Position numbers and translations under genes: made by a program. Positions 19,861 through 28,046 of a stretch of DNA of 64,000 nt are shown here, piece by piece. Positions within the stretch are counted from its first letter, which is position 1; every line of letters begins with the position of its first letter. The DNA is taken from contig NZ_FMTS01000001.1 of the NCBI RefSeq assembly GCF_900100255.1, positions 868,001 through 932,000 of the forward strand, given 5' to 3'. The notes beneath the pieces are model-generated. The model was not told where the DNA came from. It did not search any database and was given only the letters and a program-made list of their open reading frames with translations. The DNA is from Asticcacaulis taihuensis. Its GTDB lineage: Bacteria; Pseudomonadota; Alphaproteobacteria; Caulobacterales; Caulobacteraceae.

Positions 19861-21669
19861 ATGAACGCGTTCAACCCTAACCTGTCTCGCACGCCGGCCC
19901 CGCTTCCACGCGGAGCCTCACGCGATTCCGTCGTGCTCGATTACGGCCTGATCGCGCAGTGGCGGCTGGCGCCTTACGCGCTCGGCTTCTTCGGCATGGG
20001 GCTGCCATTGTTCCTGTGGACGACACAGGTCGCCCTGCCCGTGTGGCTGACGGGCCTGTTCATGCTTCTGTTCATCATCAACTGGACGGTCTTCATGATC
20101 ATGAAGGGCCAGACGGCGCGCCGCATGACGCCGGTGCCCGTGCCGGATGCCGCCATCCGCCGCGCCCTTATCCGCGAACGCCTATGGCGGCAGTGGCTGG
20201 CGGGCGGGCTATGGACCCTGACCCTTCTGGCCATATCGCTCAGCATCGGCGCCGGTCCCCATACGGCCACCCTGCTTCTGCTCTGCGCCGGCGCGGCGGT
20301 GGGCATCATCTTTTTCAGCGCGCCGGTCCTGCTTTTCCTGCTGACCCTGGGGCCGCTCGCGGCGGCCGGGCCGGTTTTTGCCCTCTATCATCTCGATTCT
20401 TCCGGCACATTGGCTCAGCCAATGATCGGCGGCATGGCCCTGGCCCTGGCCATGGCCTTTATCCTCAACCGCCACATGCAGGAACATTACCTGCTGGAGA
20501 ACGCCCAGCTCGATGCCGCGCTGGAACGCGAAGCCATCCGTGCCGACACCGAAGCCCTCAATGAAGCCAGGGTGGCCCTGATGGAAACCCTGTCACGCGA
20601 GGTGCAGAGCGGCCTGAAAGGTGTCGAGCAGAACCTGCTGCAGGGCCTTACCCACCTGACGCGGGCCCCGGCGCCGCGTCAGTATGTTGACGCCGCCCTC
20701 GCCGAAATTACCCATCTGCAAACCATACTGGTCACCACGCTGGATAACGATACCGCCGCCGCCGGCCAGATTGAGATTGACCTGCAACCGCTGGATATCG
20801 AGTTGCTCGCAGAGCGCCTGATGGCGCAGTTCGCCGATCTGGCCCGCACCAGGGGCCTGGCTATTACCTGCAATATGCAGGGCCTGCCGACGGAGGGCGC
20901 CGTTCGCGGCGATGAACACCGCGTCGAACAAATCCTGGCCCATCTGCTGAGCAATGCCCTGCTTTATACCCAGCAGGGCCGGGTCGAACTAAAACTGCTC
21001 CATCTGCCCGAAGGCTATCTGCGTATCGAAGTGGTCGATTCCGGTCCGGGCCTCAGCGAGGATGAACTGGCCCTGGCCTTCGCCCCGCACAGCCGTATCT
21101 TGCGGACCTCCTCCGGTCATTCGGGCGCCGGTCTGGGCCTCAGCCTGTCGCGTTCCTTGAGCGAACTCATGGGCGGCCGCACCGGCGCGGAAAGCACGCT
21201 CGATGTCGGCTCTAAATTCTGGCTCGATCTGCCTTTCGACAGGCACGCCAAGGCGCCGCCGCGCCCGGCCGAGCCGGAAGTCGATGAAACTGCACCCGAC
21301 CATTCCCTGCGCATTCTGCTGATCGCCAATGACAGCCTGCGCGCGGCGCAATTGCGCGATGTGCTGGAGCATCAGGGCCACAAATGCCTGACATCGACCA
21401 CGCGCGAGCGCGCCCTGACCCTGGCCAGGAAAGCGCCGGTCGATGCCTGCCTGATCAGCACCGGCCCTTTCGAGGCGCTGGAAGACGCCGCCAACCGCGA
21501 AAAGTTGGCGGCCTGGCTTGAGAGCCTGCGCGCCACACAAGCCGACGCCCATCTCAATATTATCGCCCTGCTGCCGGATGGCCTGCAGGCCGAAGCCCTG
21601 AGCGAACTGGGCGTCCGCGCATTGCTTATGCCGCTTAACCGGGAAGCCCTGGTCCGTGCGCTTGCTTAA
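19861..21669 (+). CDS. Membrane hybrid histidine kinase with degenerate acceptor sites
   Basis: Residues 35-205 hold about six hydrophobic segments in two blocks (39-80 and 108-202). A helical dimerisation region follows at 210-290, then an HATPase domain at about 350-460 with N-box EQILAHLLSNAL, G1 VVDSGPGL and G2 GAGLGLSLS, all well preserved. The C-terminal receiver-like domain runs 484-602. The usual H-E/D-x-R-x-P of the H-box is absent; the matching helix reads LSREVQSGLKG. In the receiver the acidic pair is AN-D-S, the acceptor position reads CLISTGPF without Asp, and the Lys-Pro is replaced by Met-Pro. It may bind ATP yet act as a pseudokinase, or use another residue. Confidence 0.8.
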   Translation: MNAFNPNLSRTPAPLPRGASRDSVVLDYGLIAQWRLAPYALGFFGMGLPLFLWTTQVALPVWLTGLFMLLFIINWTVFMIMKGQTARRMTPVPVPDAAIRRALIRERLWRQWLAGGLWTLTLLAISLSIGAGPHTATLLLLCAGAAVGIIFFSAPVLLFLLTLGPLAAAGPVFALYHLDSSGTLAQPMIGGMALALAMAFILNRHMQEHYLLENAQLDAALEREAIRADTEALNEARVALMETLSREVQSGLKGVEQNLLQGLTHLTRAPAPRQYVDAALAEITHLQTILVTTLDNDTAAAGQIEIDLQPLDIELLAERLMAQFADLARTRGLAITCNMQGLPTEGAVRGDEHRVEQILAHLLSNALLYTQQGRVELKLLHLPEGYLRIEVVDSGPGLSEDELALAFAPHSRILRTSSGHSGAGLGLSLSRSLSELMGGRTGAESTLDVGSKFWLDLPFDRHAKAPPRPAEPEVDETAPDHSLRILLIANDSLRAAQLRDVLEHQGHKCLTSTTRERALTLARKAPVDACLISTGPFEALEDAANREKLAAWLESLRATQADAHLNIIALLPDGLQAEALSELGVRALLMPLNREALVRALA

Positions 21670-21689
21670 AGCTGGACCAGCCCCCGTCC

Positions 21690-23732
21690 CTACCAGACCT
21701 GAACACGTTTCTCCGGCGGCAGATACATCTTATCGCCCGGCTTGACATCGAACGCCGCATACCAGGCATCGAGATTACGCACCGTATCGCCGCGATATTC
21801 GTCCGGCGCGTGGCCATCGGTCAGGATCTGCTGCTTTAATGCCGCCTCGCGGTCCTTGGCGCGCCAGCTCTGCGCGAACGCCAGGAAGAAGCGCTGCTCG
21901 CCGGTCATGCCGTCCTTGACCACATCAGGCTTGCCACCGAGCGACAGCAGATAGGCGTCATGTGCCGCCGAAAGCCCCGCCACATCGGCGATGTTTTCGC
22001 TCAAGACCTGCTTGCCATTCAGGCAGACGCCCTCAAACGGGCAATAGGCGTCATACTGCGTGGCCAGCGCTGCGCCGGCCGACTGGAAGTGCGCCAGGTC
22101 CTCCGGTGTCCACCAGTTGGCCAGACGCCCTTGCGCATCGAACATGGCCCCCTGGTCGTCGAAACTGTGGCTGATCTCATGGCCGATGGTGGCGCCGATC
22201 GCCCCGAAATTATAGGCGGCATCGGCCTGCGGATCGAAATAGGGCGCCTGCAGTATGGCCGCCGGGAAGTTCAGTGAATTCATCATCGGCAGGTTGACGG
22301 CATTGACCGTCTGCGGCGTCATCACCCATGTGCCGCGATCGGGCGCCTTGCCGAGCTTGGCAAGGTTGAGCTGATAATTGAACATTTCGGCGCGTTTCAT
22401 ATTGCCGACCGGATCGGCGCGATCGACCTTCAGCGCTGAGTAGTCGGCCCACTTGTCCGGATAGCCGACCCCGACCTTAAGTGTTGCCAGCTTGGCCAGC
22501 GCCTTCTGCCGCGTTTCCGGCGACATCCAGGTGATGTTCTCGATGCGCGTATGATAGGCGGCCAGTTCTTGGTCGACCATGGCATTGATCTTCGCCTTGG
22601 CTTCCGGTGGGAAATAGCGTTCGACATACATCTGGCCGACGACCTCGCCCAGCGCGCCATTGGTGGCGCTGATTGCCCGCTTCCAGCGGTCACGCGGCTT
22701 GGGCGTGCCGGTCATGGCCGTACCGAAGAAGGCAAAATAATCAGTATAATAATCCTTTGGCAGCACCGATGTGTAATGCTCGATGGTGCGGAAGGTCAGG
22801 TAGTCCTTCCAGACCGACAGCGGCTGGCTTTTGACCAGGGCCGCCACGCCGGTGACCGCCGAAGGCTGCCAGATGATAAAATCCTTTTGTCCTTCAAGCC
22901 CCGCCGCCTTGAAATAGGCCACCCAGTCCATGCCCGGCGCCTTGGTGGCGAAATCGGACGACTTCCATGGATTGTTCGCCTTGTGCACGTCGATCGAGTC
23001 GACACGCGTGGTATGGGTTCTGGCGATTGCTGTTTCCAGCGCCATGATCTGTGCCGCCTTCGTTTCGGCATCTGTGATACCGGCGCGGGTCAGGGTCGAG
23101 AAGATATGCGCCTGGTATTGCTTGCGCAGGCCAGTCATTTCCGCCGAGTCTTCGAGATAATAGTCGCGGTCCGGCATCCCCAGCCCGCCCTGCATCAGAT
23201 AGGGCATATTGTGGTCCGGGTCTTCGAACCCCTGCTGCACCCACATGCCGAGCACGTGATCCGTGTACATGTCGGTGGCGTTCAGCGCGTCGACATCAGC
23301 GCGAAGCTGGCTGCCGAGATAGGCCGAGAGCGAGGCCGTGTCATGGATGGCGTTGATGGCGTCGAAATCGCCTTTAAGCGGCGCCAGCCCCTTGGCGTCG
23401 ATGCCGTCTTCATCCATGAAGGCGGCATAGTAATCGCCCACCTTGCGCTGGCCTTCGCTGGCTGATGCTGCGGCCGCGGCATTCTGGATCAGCGCCTTGA
23501 CCTCGTCATTGGTCTTTTCGACCAGAACAGCGCCGGGACCATAGGACGACTTGTCGGCCGGGATTTCGGTCGCCGCAATCCACGCACCATTGGCGTACTT
23601 ATAGAAGTCATCGCCGGCCTTGACCGAACTGTCGATCCCCTTGAGATCGACCGTGTGATCCTGCGCCAAGGCGCCGCCACACAGCCATACCGTCGCCATT
23701 GCCGTGCCGAATATCAGCCGAAGCTTTTTCAT
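21690..23732 (-). CDS. M13 (neprilysin/PepO) family metallopeptidase
   Basis: This zinc oligopeptidase is exported: the signal peptide ends at GGALAQ near residue 23. The zinc site is HEISH within IGATIGHEISHSFDDQGAMFD, and the third ligand is in the ENIADVAGL motif, both typical of M13. The 680 residues are the family size. The start at 23732 is preferred because GGTGGGAG lies six bases upstream; the ATG at 23738 would abut that site. It is expected to trim peptides in the periplasm. Its end lies 20 bases from the hybrid kinase stop, convergent. Confidence 0.92.
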   Translation of the reverse strand: MKKLRLIFGTAMATVWLCGGALAQDHTVDLKGIDSSVKAGDDFYKYANGAWIAATEIPADKSSYGPGAVLVEKTNDEVKALIQNAAAAASASEGQRKVGDYYAAFMDEDGIDAKGLAPLKGDFDAINAIHDTASLSAYLGSQLRADVDALNATDMYTDHVLGMWVQQGFEDPDHNMPYLMQGGLGMPDRDYYLEDSAEMTGLRKQYQAHIFSTLTRAGITDAETKAAQIMALETAIARTHTTRVDSIDVHKANNPWKSSDFATKAPGMDWVAYFKAAGLEGQKDFIIWQPSAVTGVAALVKSQPLSVWKDYLTFRTIEHYTSVLPKDYYTDYFAFFGTAMTGTPKPRDRWKRAISATNGALGEVVGQMYVERYFPPEAKAKINAMVDQELAAYHTRIENITWMSPETRQKALAKLATLKVGVGYPDKWADYSALKVDRADPVGNMKRAEMFNYQLNLAKLGKAPDRGTWVMTPQTVNAVNLPMMNSLNFPAAILQAPYFDPQADAAYNFGAIGATIGHEISHSFDDQGAMFDAQGRLANWWTPEDLAHFQSAGAALATQYDAYCPFEGVCLNGKQVLSENIADVAGLSAAHDAYLLSLGGKPDVVKDGMTGEQRFFLAFAQSWRAKDREAALKQQILTDGHAPDEYRGDTVRNLDAWYAAFDVKPGDKMYLPPEKRVQVW

Positions 23733-23834
23733 GACCATCTCCCACCAGGGTTGCTGTTCTGTATTGTCTCATATGTGACGAACTGTTTCGTCACAAAGTC
23801 AAATTACAAAACAGCAATCCATTGAGAGCCCGGT

Positions 23835-24782
23835 TTACCCCATCAGATTCCCGAAGGCTTTGTCGAAACCGCCCGAACTGTCGCCGGGCTTATTGTCGCC
23901 ATCGCCTTCTTCGCCGGGACCGAAGGCCGACATCAGTTGCGTGGCAAACAGCATACTCTGCTGGCCGTCGCTGCCGAAGACCATGTTCATGATCGCCTGA
24001 TCGGCCTTGACCTTGTCCCAGCGGGCAGCCAGCAGAGTATTGCCGGGGGCATTGTCCTCGATCGGGTCCAGCGGACGGACGGTGACGGTCGATGCGCCGC
24101 CGGTGCGCGTCAGATTGGCGACCACATCCGTGACATTGAGCGCGTGGCCATTCCTGTAGAAAATACTGCGGTTGGCCCGCGCCGCCGCCGGAAACAGATT
24201 GGCGGCAATGGCATTGGGCCGGCTCTGGCTGGCGCTGATCAGGCTGGCGGCGCCATCGGGCCCCAAAAAGTGCGCGGCATAGAGTTCGCCCTGAGTCGGG
24301 TCGCGGCCAATACGTCCTTTGAGATAGGCGGCATGACCGGCGGTGAGTTCCGCCCCCATGACGGCACTGGCATTGGCGTCATAACGCAGGCCGAGCACCT
24401 GCCTGCGCGCCACCGGGTTACTGACGTGATAGAGGCCGTCGCGCCCCTTGCTGATCTGATCGGCATAGGCACCGTAGCCGTGTTTGGCGCCGTGATTTTT
24501 AACAACCCCCAGCCAGGTCTGCTCGATGAACTGGAACAGCCCCGCCGCCGACGAGGTCGGCGCCTTGGCATTGGGGTTCAGCGAACTTTCCCGCGTCGCC
24601 GTCTTGACCAGGTAGTTGAAATCCACGCCGGTGGCATCGGCCGCGCGCTGCAAGGCGCCCATGACGCCGGTCCCGGCCTGACGCGCGGTGTTGCTGACAC
24701 CGCGGCTCATCTGGTCCGCCATCTGGCTCAATATGTTCGGATCAACCGTTTGAGGAATATAGCTACGCATCAACACACCCAT
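23835..24782 (-). CDS. Lytic transglycosylase (SLT-domain) protein
   Basis: The SLT core is at about residues 45-150: the catalytic glutamate lies in TATRESSLNP, followed by AAGLFQFIEQTW-GVV and the later AAHFLGPDGAASLI. It should cut peptidoglycan glycan strands, forming 1,6-anhydromuramic ends. No signal peptide is evident, which is usual for some flagellum- or secretion-linked transglycosylases. Two ATGs are possible (24782 and 24770). A CtrA-type box lies just upstream, suggesting cell-cycle control, as expected for wall remodelling or flagellum assembly in Caulobacterales. Confidence 0.82.
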   Translation of the reverse strand: MGVLMRSYIPQTVDPNILSQMADQMSRGVSNTARQAGTGVMGALQRAADATGVDFNYLVKTATRESSLNPNAKAPTSSAAGLFQFIEQTWLGVVKNHGAKHGYGAYADQISKGRDGLYHVSNPVARRQVLGLRYDANASAVMGAELTAGHAAYLKGRIGRDPTQGELYAAHFLGPDGAASLISASQSRPNAIAANLFPAAARANRSIFYRNGHALNVTDVVANLTRTGGASTVTVRPLDPIEDNAPGNTLLAARWDKVKADQAIMNMVFGSDGQQSMLFATQLMSAFGPGEEGDGDNKPGDSSGGFDKAFGNLMG

Positions 24783-24813
24783 TGCGGACCGGCAGATTTT
24801 GCCGGTCGCGTGG

Positions 24814-24838
24814 TTAATATGCGCTTAACGTGTGTTAA
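24814..24838. promoter_or_regulatory. CtrA-type binding box (TTAA-N7-TTAA) with a third TTAA
   Basis: TTAA at 24814-24817 and TTAA at 24825-24828 are separated by exactly seven bases, matching the CtrA consensus of Caulobacter. A third TTAA at 24835-24838 follows after six bases and overlaps the stop codon of the oxidase gene. The site lies 32 bases before the transglycosylase start, where a -35 region could fall. Confidence 0.6.
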
Positions 24839-25926
24839 TTTTCCGGATTGCGAAAGCGGTCCGGCCTGTAGATTCCGCCGTCCGGGCTTTCCCGGCCCTC
24901 GACCAGGGCCAGAATGATCTTAGCTGCCATAGGCGCAAAGACATAACCATTGCGCCGCATCCCCGTGGCGACCAGAACGCCAGACGCCGGGTCGCGGCCG
25001 ATCAGCGGCCAGCCGTCCGGCGTGGAGGCGCGAATACCGGTGCGCGGCACGGCCTTGTCCAGTTCGAGGTCGGGAAACAGGGTCTTTGCGCGGCCTTTGA
25101 GATCAGCGACCACGGCCGGCTCAATATCGAGGTCCGCCCGTCCGGCCTGCATGGTGGCGCCAAACGCGCCGCCTGTACTGCCACCGACCAAATAGCCTTT
25201 AGTACTTCGCAAAACGACCGGATTGGTAATCTGCGATAGATCAAGCAAGTGCCCTTTGATTGGACTTAGTTTTTTCAGCACGGGCACAGGATGCCGCAGC
25301 CCATACGCGCCGTAACCTGCTGCAATCACGACTTGGTCGGCGTTTACCCAGCCGCCATGTCGGACACGGACACGTTTGGCTTCGACCCCATAGACTTCGC
25401 CACGTATTAAGTTCCCGCCCGAAACCAAGAAATGAGCTTCAAATTCTTTCAATAGATGTAAAGCCGGCACCCGCCCGTCGTCCATTACGCGCAGAATCTG
25501 TAGTTCCGGCTGCAAATTTAACCACTTTCGCGTCTCCGCCGAAACGACTTGCAATTCCGCGCCTGTCATCACGAGTCTATCGGGCGGCCCATCCCCTTCG
25601 TTTTCGGGCCATATAAAATATGAATGGCCCTCTTCTTGAGCAAACTGCCATAAGAAGCGCAGTCTCGGTGGCCACAATTCTATCCCTTCGCGCCAAGCTT
25701 GCTGCGCATTTCTGAGACGCTGGTAACTGAAGGCCGGATCGGGCTCGTTCATGGCCTCCATAGCCGGCGCGATCATCCCCGCCGCCACGCCTGAAGCCGT
25801 ATCTTCCGGTGCATCGCGGGCAATCAGCGTCACCTTGTGACCACTGGCCTGCAAGGCAACCGCGGTCGTCAGGCCGGTAATACCGCCGCCAACAACAATG
25901 ACTGATCGGGAGGGCAATTGCGTCAT
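24835..25926 (-). CDS. FAD-dependent D-amino acid oxidase-like (DAO) protein
   Basis: The DAO fold begins with the dinucleotide motif VIVVGGGITGLTTAVAL and the strand KVTLIARD. SGVAAGMIAPAME, QVVIAAGYGA and the C-terminal GIRASTPDGWPLIGRDPASG and VLVATGMRRNGYVFAPM fit D-amino acid or glycine oxidases (ThiO-like). It would oxidise an amine to an imine with release of peroxide. Substrate unknown; no thiamine genes are nearby. The middle third (about 25190-25720) uses A/T-ending codons such as TTA, CTA, ATA and AAA far more than its flanks. Confidence 0.8.
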   Translation of the reverse strand: MTQLPSRSVIVVGGGITGLTTAVALQASGHKVTLIARDAPEDTASGVAAGMIAPAMEAMNEPDPAFSYQRLRNAQQAWREGIELWPPRLRFLWQFAQEEGHSYFIWPENEGDGPPDRLVMTGAELQVVSAETRKWLNLQPELQILRVMDDGRVPALHLLKEFEAHFLVSGGNLIRGEVYGVEAKRVRVRHGGWVNADQVVIAAGYGAYGLRHPVPVLKKLSPIKGHLLDLSQITNPVVLRSTKGYLVGGSTGGAFGATMQAGRADLDIEPAVVADLKGRAKTLFPDLELDKAVPRTGIRASTPDGWPLIGRDPASGVLVATGMRRNGYVFAPMAAKIILALVEGRESPDGGIYRPDRFRNPEN

Positions 25927-26026
25927 GAGGACGACCTACGCGATTCCGCCCGTGGAAGCCATGCGGCAATCTGACATTTCAGGGAATTATCCGACCAGCG
26001 CCTGAAGATGCGTGGGAAAAACGCGA

Positions 26027-26102
26027 TGGTACCGCCTGCAGGTTTCGAACCGGCTACCTCCAGAGCCACAATCTGGCGCTCTACCAAGTGAGCTAAGGCG
26101 GC
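26027..26102 (-). tRNA. tRNA-His (GTG), without G-1 and with A73
   Basis: A complete 76-base cloverleaf is seen with encoded CCA. The D stem is GCTC/GAGC, the anticodon stem CCAGA/TCTGG, the loop TTGTGGC with anticodon GTG, and the T loop TTCGAAA. The T stem carries one C-T mismatch. The acceptor stem has G1 opposite U72 and A73; the base before G1 is T. Most bacterial tRNA-His encode G-1 opposite C73, so this is the altered alphaproteobacterial type known from Caulobacter. Confidence 0.93.
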
Positions 26103-26198
26103 ACGCTAACGCGAGGGGCCATCCTCTAATATGGCCCGGCCCCTCAATCAAGCCCTTATATGCGTTTTATACAAGATTCAGGTCAGGGCAGCACGTCC

Positions 26199-26957
26199 CT
26201 ACTTATATCCCTTGGCCGCGATATAGTCCTGCAAGTCCTTGATGCGCGTTTTGTCAGAGGGGTGGGTCGACAGGAATTCCGGCGGCGCGCCCGAATTCTG
26301 CGCCATCATATTCTGCCACACCTCGATGGCGGCGCTGGGCCGATAACCGGCCTTGGCCATCAGATCAACACCAATACGGTCGGCTTCGGATTCATGCTTG
26401 CGGGAATAGGGCAGCAGGATACCGACCTGCGCCCCAAGGCCGCCATAGCTGGCGATCGCCTTCTGCACATTGCCCTTGGTGGCCCCTGTCGCCACCTGTA
26501 ACGCCCCTTGCGCCGCCATCTGCTGCGAGGCGCGTTCGGCCGCGTGCTTGCCGAGAACGTGCGCCGTTTCGTGGCCGATCACCGCCGCCAGTTGGTCGTC
26601 CGTCTTCACCACCTTGAACAGGCCGGTATTGATGCCGACCTTCTTGCCCGGAATGACGAAGGCATTGGGCTGAGGATCATCAAACAGCACATATTCCCAG
26701 CCGGTCGCGCCCAGGCCGGATGCCGCGGCAATCCGCGCCCCCACCGTCTGGATGCGCTTGTTCAGCGTCGGATCTTTTGAAATCTTCGCCGTCTTGAGTT
26801 GCTCCTGCCAGGCCGCCAGCGCGCTTTGTTCCAGGGCCGCGTCATCCACCAGCAAAAATTGCGACCGCCCCAGCGTCTGATTGGTTTCGCAGCCTGTCAG
26901 GGCGCCGCCCCCTAAAAGCGCCAGCCCCAGCACGGACAGTTTCAGATAACGCCTCAT
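26199..26957 (-). CDS. M48 family lipoprotein metallopeptidase
   Basis: The protein starts with a lipoprotein signal (lipobox LTGC, cysteine about residue 23). The M48 zinc site is HETAH in AAVIGHETAHVLGKHAAERAS, and the third ligand is in the ESEADRIGVDLMAKAGY motif. It resembles LoiP/YggG-type periplasmic peptidases that act on outer-membrane proteins. The ATG at 26957 is chosen because of the signal and GGGAGA just upstream; the longer frame to 27089 overlaps a terminator hairpin. Confidence 0.9.
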   Translation of the reverse strand: MRRYLKLSVLGLALLGGGALTGCETNQTLGRSQFLLVDDAALEQSALAAWQEQLKTAKISKDPTLNKRIQTVGARIAAASGLGATGWEYVLFDDPQPNAFVIPGKKVGINTGLFKVVKTDDQLAAVIGHETAHVLGKHAAERASQQMAAQGALQVATGATKGNVQKAIASYGGLGAQVGILLPYSRKHESEADRIGVDLMAKAGYRPSAAIEVWQNMMAQNSGAPPEFLSTHPSDKTRIKDLQDYIAAKGYK

Positions 26958-27042
26958 GGTCTCTCCCTCAGATGTCATGTCACCAGTGTCACTTTTGACC
27001 ACCCTAACCTGTGGCAGATAAAAAGAACATGTGTTTGCGCAT

Positions 27043-27074
27043 GAAAAAACGCCCCGGACACATGTCCGGGGCGT
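27043..27074 (-). terminator. Terminator of the TonB operon
   Basis: ACGCCCCGGACA and TGTCCGGGGCGT form a perfect 12-base inverted repeat. Read on the minus strand it is followed by GTTTTTTC. It lies 19 bases past the stop of the last tonB gene. Confidence 0.88.
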
Positions 27075-27092
27075 CTCTACAGATCTCACACC

Positions 27093-27791
27093 TTAGTTCA
27101 GTTGCCACTTGACGGTGGTACGCAGCACGGATCCGATTTTCACATCGCCCTGGCTGGTATCGACCCGGCCCTTATCCTGGACCATCCGGACCGTGGCCGG
27201 GCCGAAGCCGTAATTTCCGGGGCTTTCAGACAAGGCCGTACAGTGAACGCGGCCTGCCTTGTCGAGCACCGTGCATTCGACAGTGGCCGTCCCTTCGACC
27301 TCATTATCCGCCGCGCGCGATGGATAGTATTGCCCCAGGGCATTCGCATCCGGGAACCGCGTCCAGCGCGCCTTTACATAGGGACTGGCGGCGGCTGTTG
27401 AAGACGAGTCGCCGGATGCGGCGCTAATGATTGGCGGCGTCTTTGTGCCCTCGTCGGGCTTGGCCGTCACCTGCGGATCAAGCGGCACGGTCGGGACCGT
27501 CGGGGGCGCTTCAGCGACAGGGGGATGCGCCACAATGACATTCCTGGGTGCCGGTGCCGGATCAGGCGGCGGTGGCGGCAGGGGCGGCTTGTAAATCTCC
27601 ACGATCGCAGGCGGCGGCTCTGGCGAGTTTTCGACTATGGCCGTGGTGAAGGTCTGGTTGAAGAAATAATACAACAGGGCCAGATGCAGAATAACAGCAA
27701 ACAATATGCCCCAGTAGAAGGAAGGTGGCAGCTTTTTTGATCTTGGGGTGTCAAATATGGGCGAATGAAAGCTGTGAACAGCCTCTGTCAT
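27093..27791 (-). CDS. tonB: TonB family energy transducer (second copy)
   Basis: The 232-residue protein has a short cytosolic N-terminus, a single membrane anchor at about residues 25-45 (YWGILFAVILHLALLYYFF with the family His), a Pro-rich periplasmic spacer (LPPPPPDPAPAP) and a C-terminal TonB domain from about 140 (QYYPSRAADNEVEGTATVECTV, ESPGNYGFGPATVRM). It passes proton-motive energy from ExbBD to TonB-dependent receptors. It resembles the upstream tonB in domain order. A separate terminator and palindrome upstream suggest its own promoter. Confidence 0.9.
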   Translation of the reverse strand: MTEAVHSFHSPIFDTPRSKKLPPSFYWGILFAVILHLALLYYFFNQTFTTAIVENSPEPPPAIVEIYKPPLPPPPPDPAPAPRNVIVAHPPVAEAPPTVPTVPLDPQVTAKPDEGTKTPPIISAASGDSSSTAAASPYVKARWTRFPDANALGQYYPSRAADNEVEGTATVECTVLDKAGRVHCTALSESPGNYGFGPATVRMVQDKGRVDTSQGDVKIGSVLRTTVKWQLN

Positions 27792-27944
27792 AATAAATCT
27801 CCTCCATGATTACAAAAACCACGCAGAAGGGATTACAGCCCCGCCCGGCAAAAACATCACCGACACAATGCTGTACGCACCTGCATCAACGAGTATATAG
27901 GATTTACTTTTCTTGCTCTGGTAAAAAGGTACTCCCGTTTCAAA

Positions 27945-27962
27945 TTTGACGCAAGCGTCAAA
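27945..27962. promoter_or_regulatory. 18-base palindrome upstream of second tonB
   Basis: TTTGACGC-AA-GCGTCAAA is a perfect eight-base inverted repeat with a two-base centre. It lies in the 255-base gap between the two tonB genes, past the terminator of the first, and about 150 bases before the second tonB start. It looks like a dimeric repressor site. The protein that binds it is unknown. Confidence 0.45.
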
Positions 27963-27987
27963 GCCACATCAATTCGCCACGACAGGC

Positions 27988-28020
27988 ACAAAAAAACACC
28001 CCGGATAAATCCGGGGTGTT
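27988..28020 (-). terminator. Terminator after first tonB
   Basis: AACACCCCGGAT and ATCCGGGGTGTT form a perfect 12-base stem with an AA centre. On the minus strand a T run follows. It lies 26 bases past the stop of the exbB-exbD-tonB unit. Confidence 0.88.
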
Positions 28021-28046
28021 TCCTGGTTCTTGAGCCTGGGCGGTAA

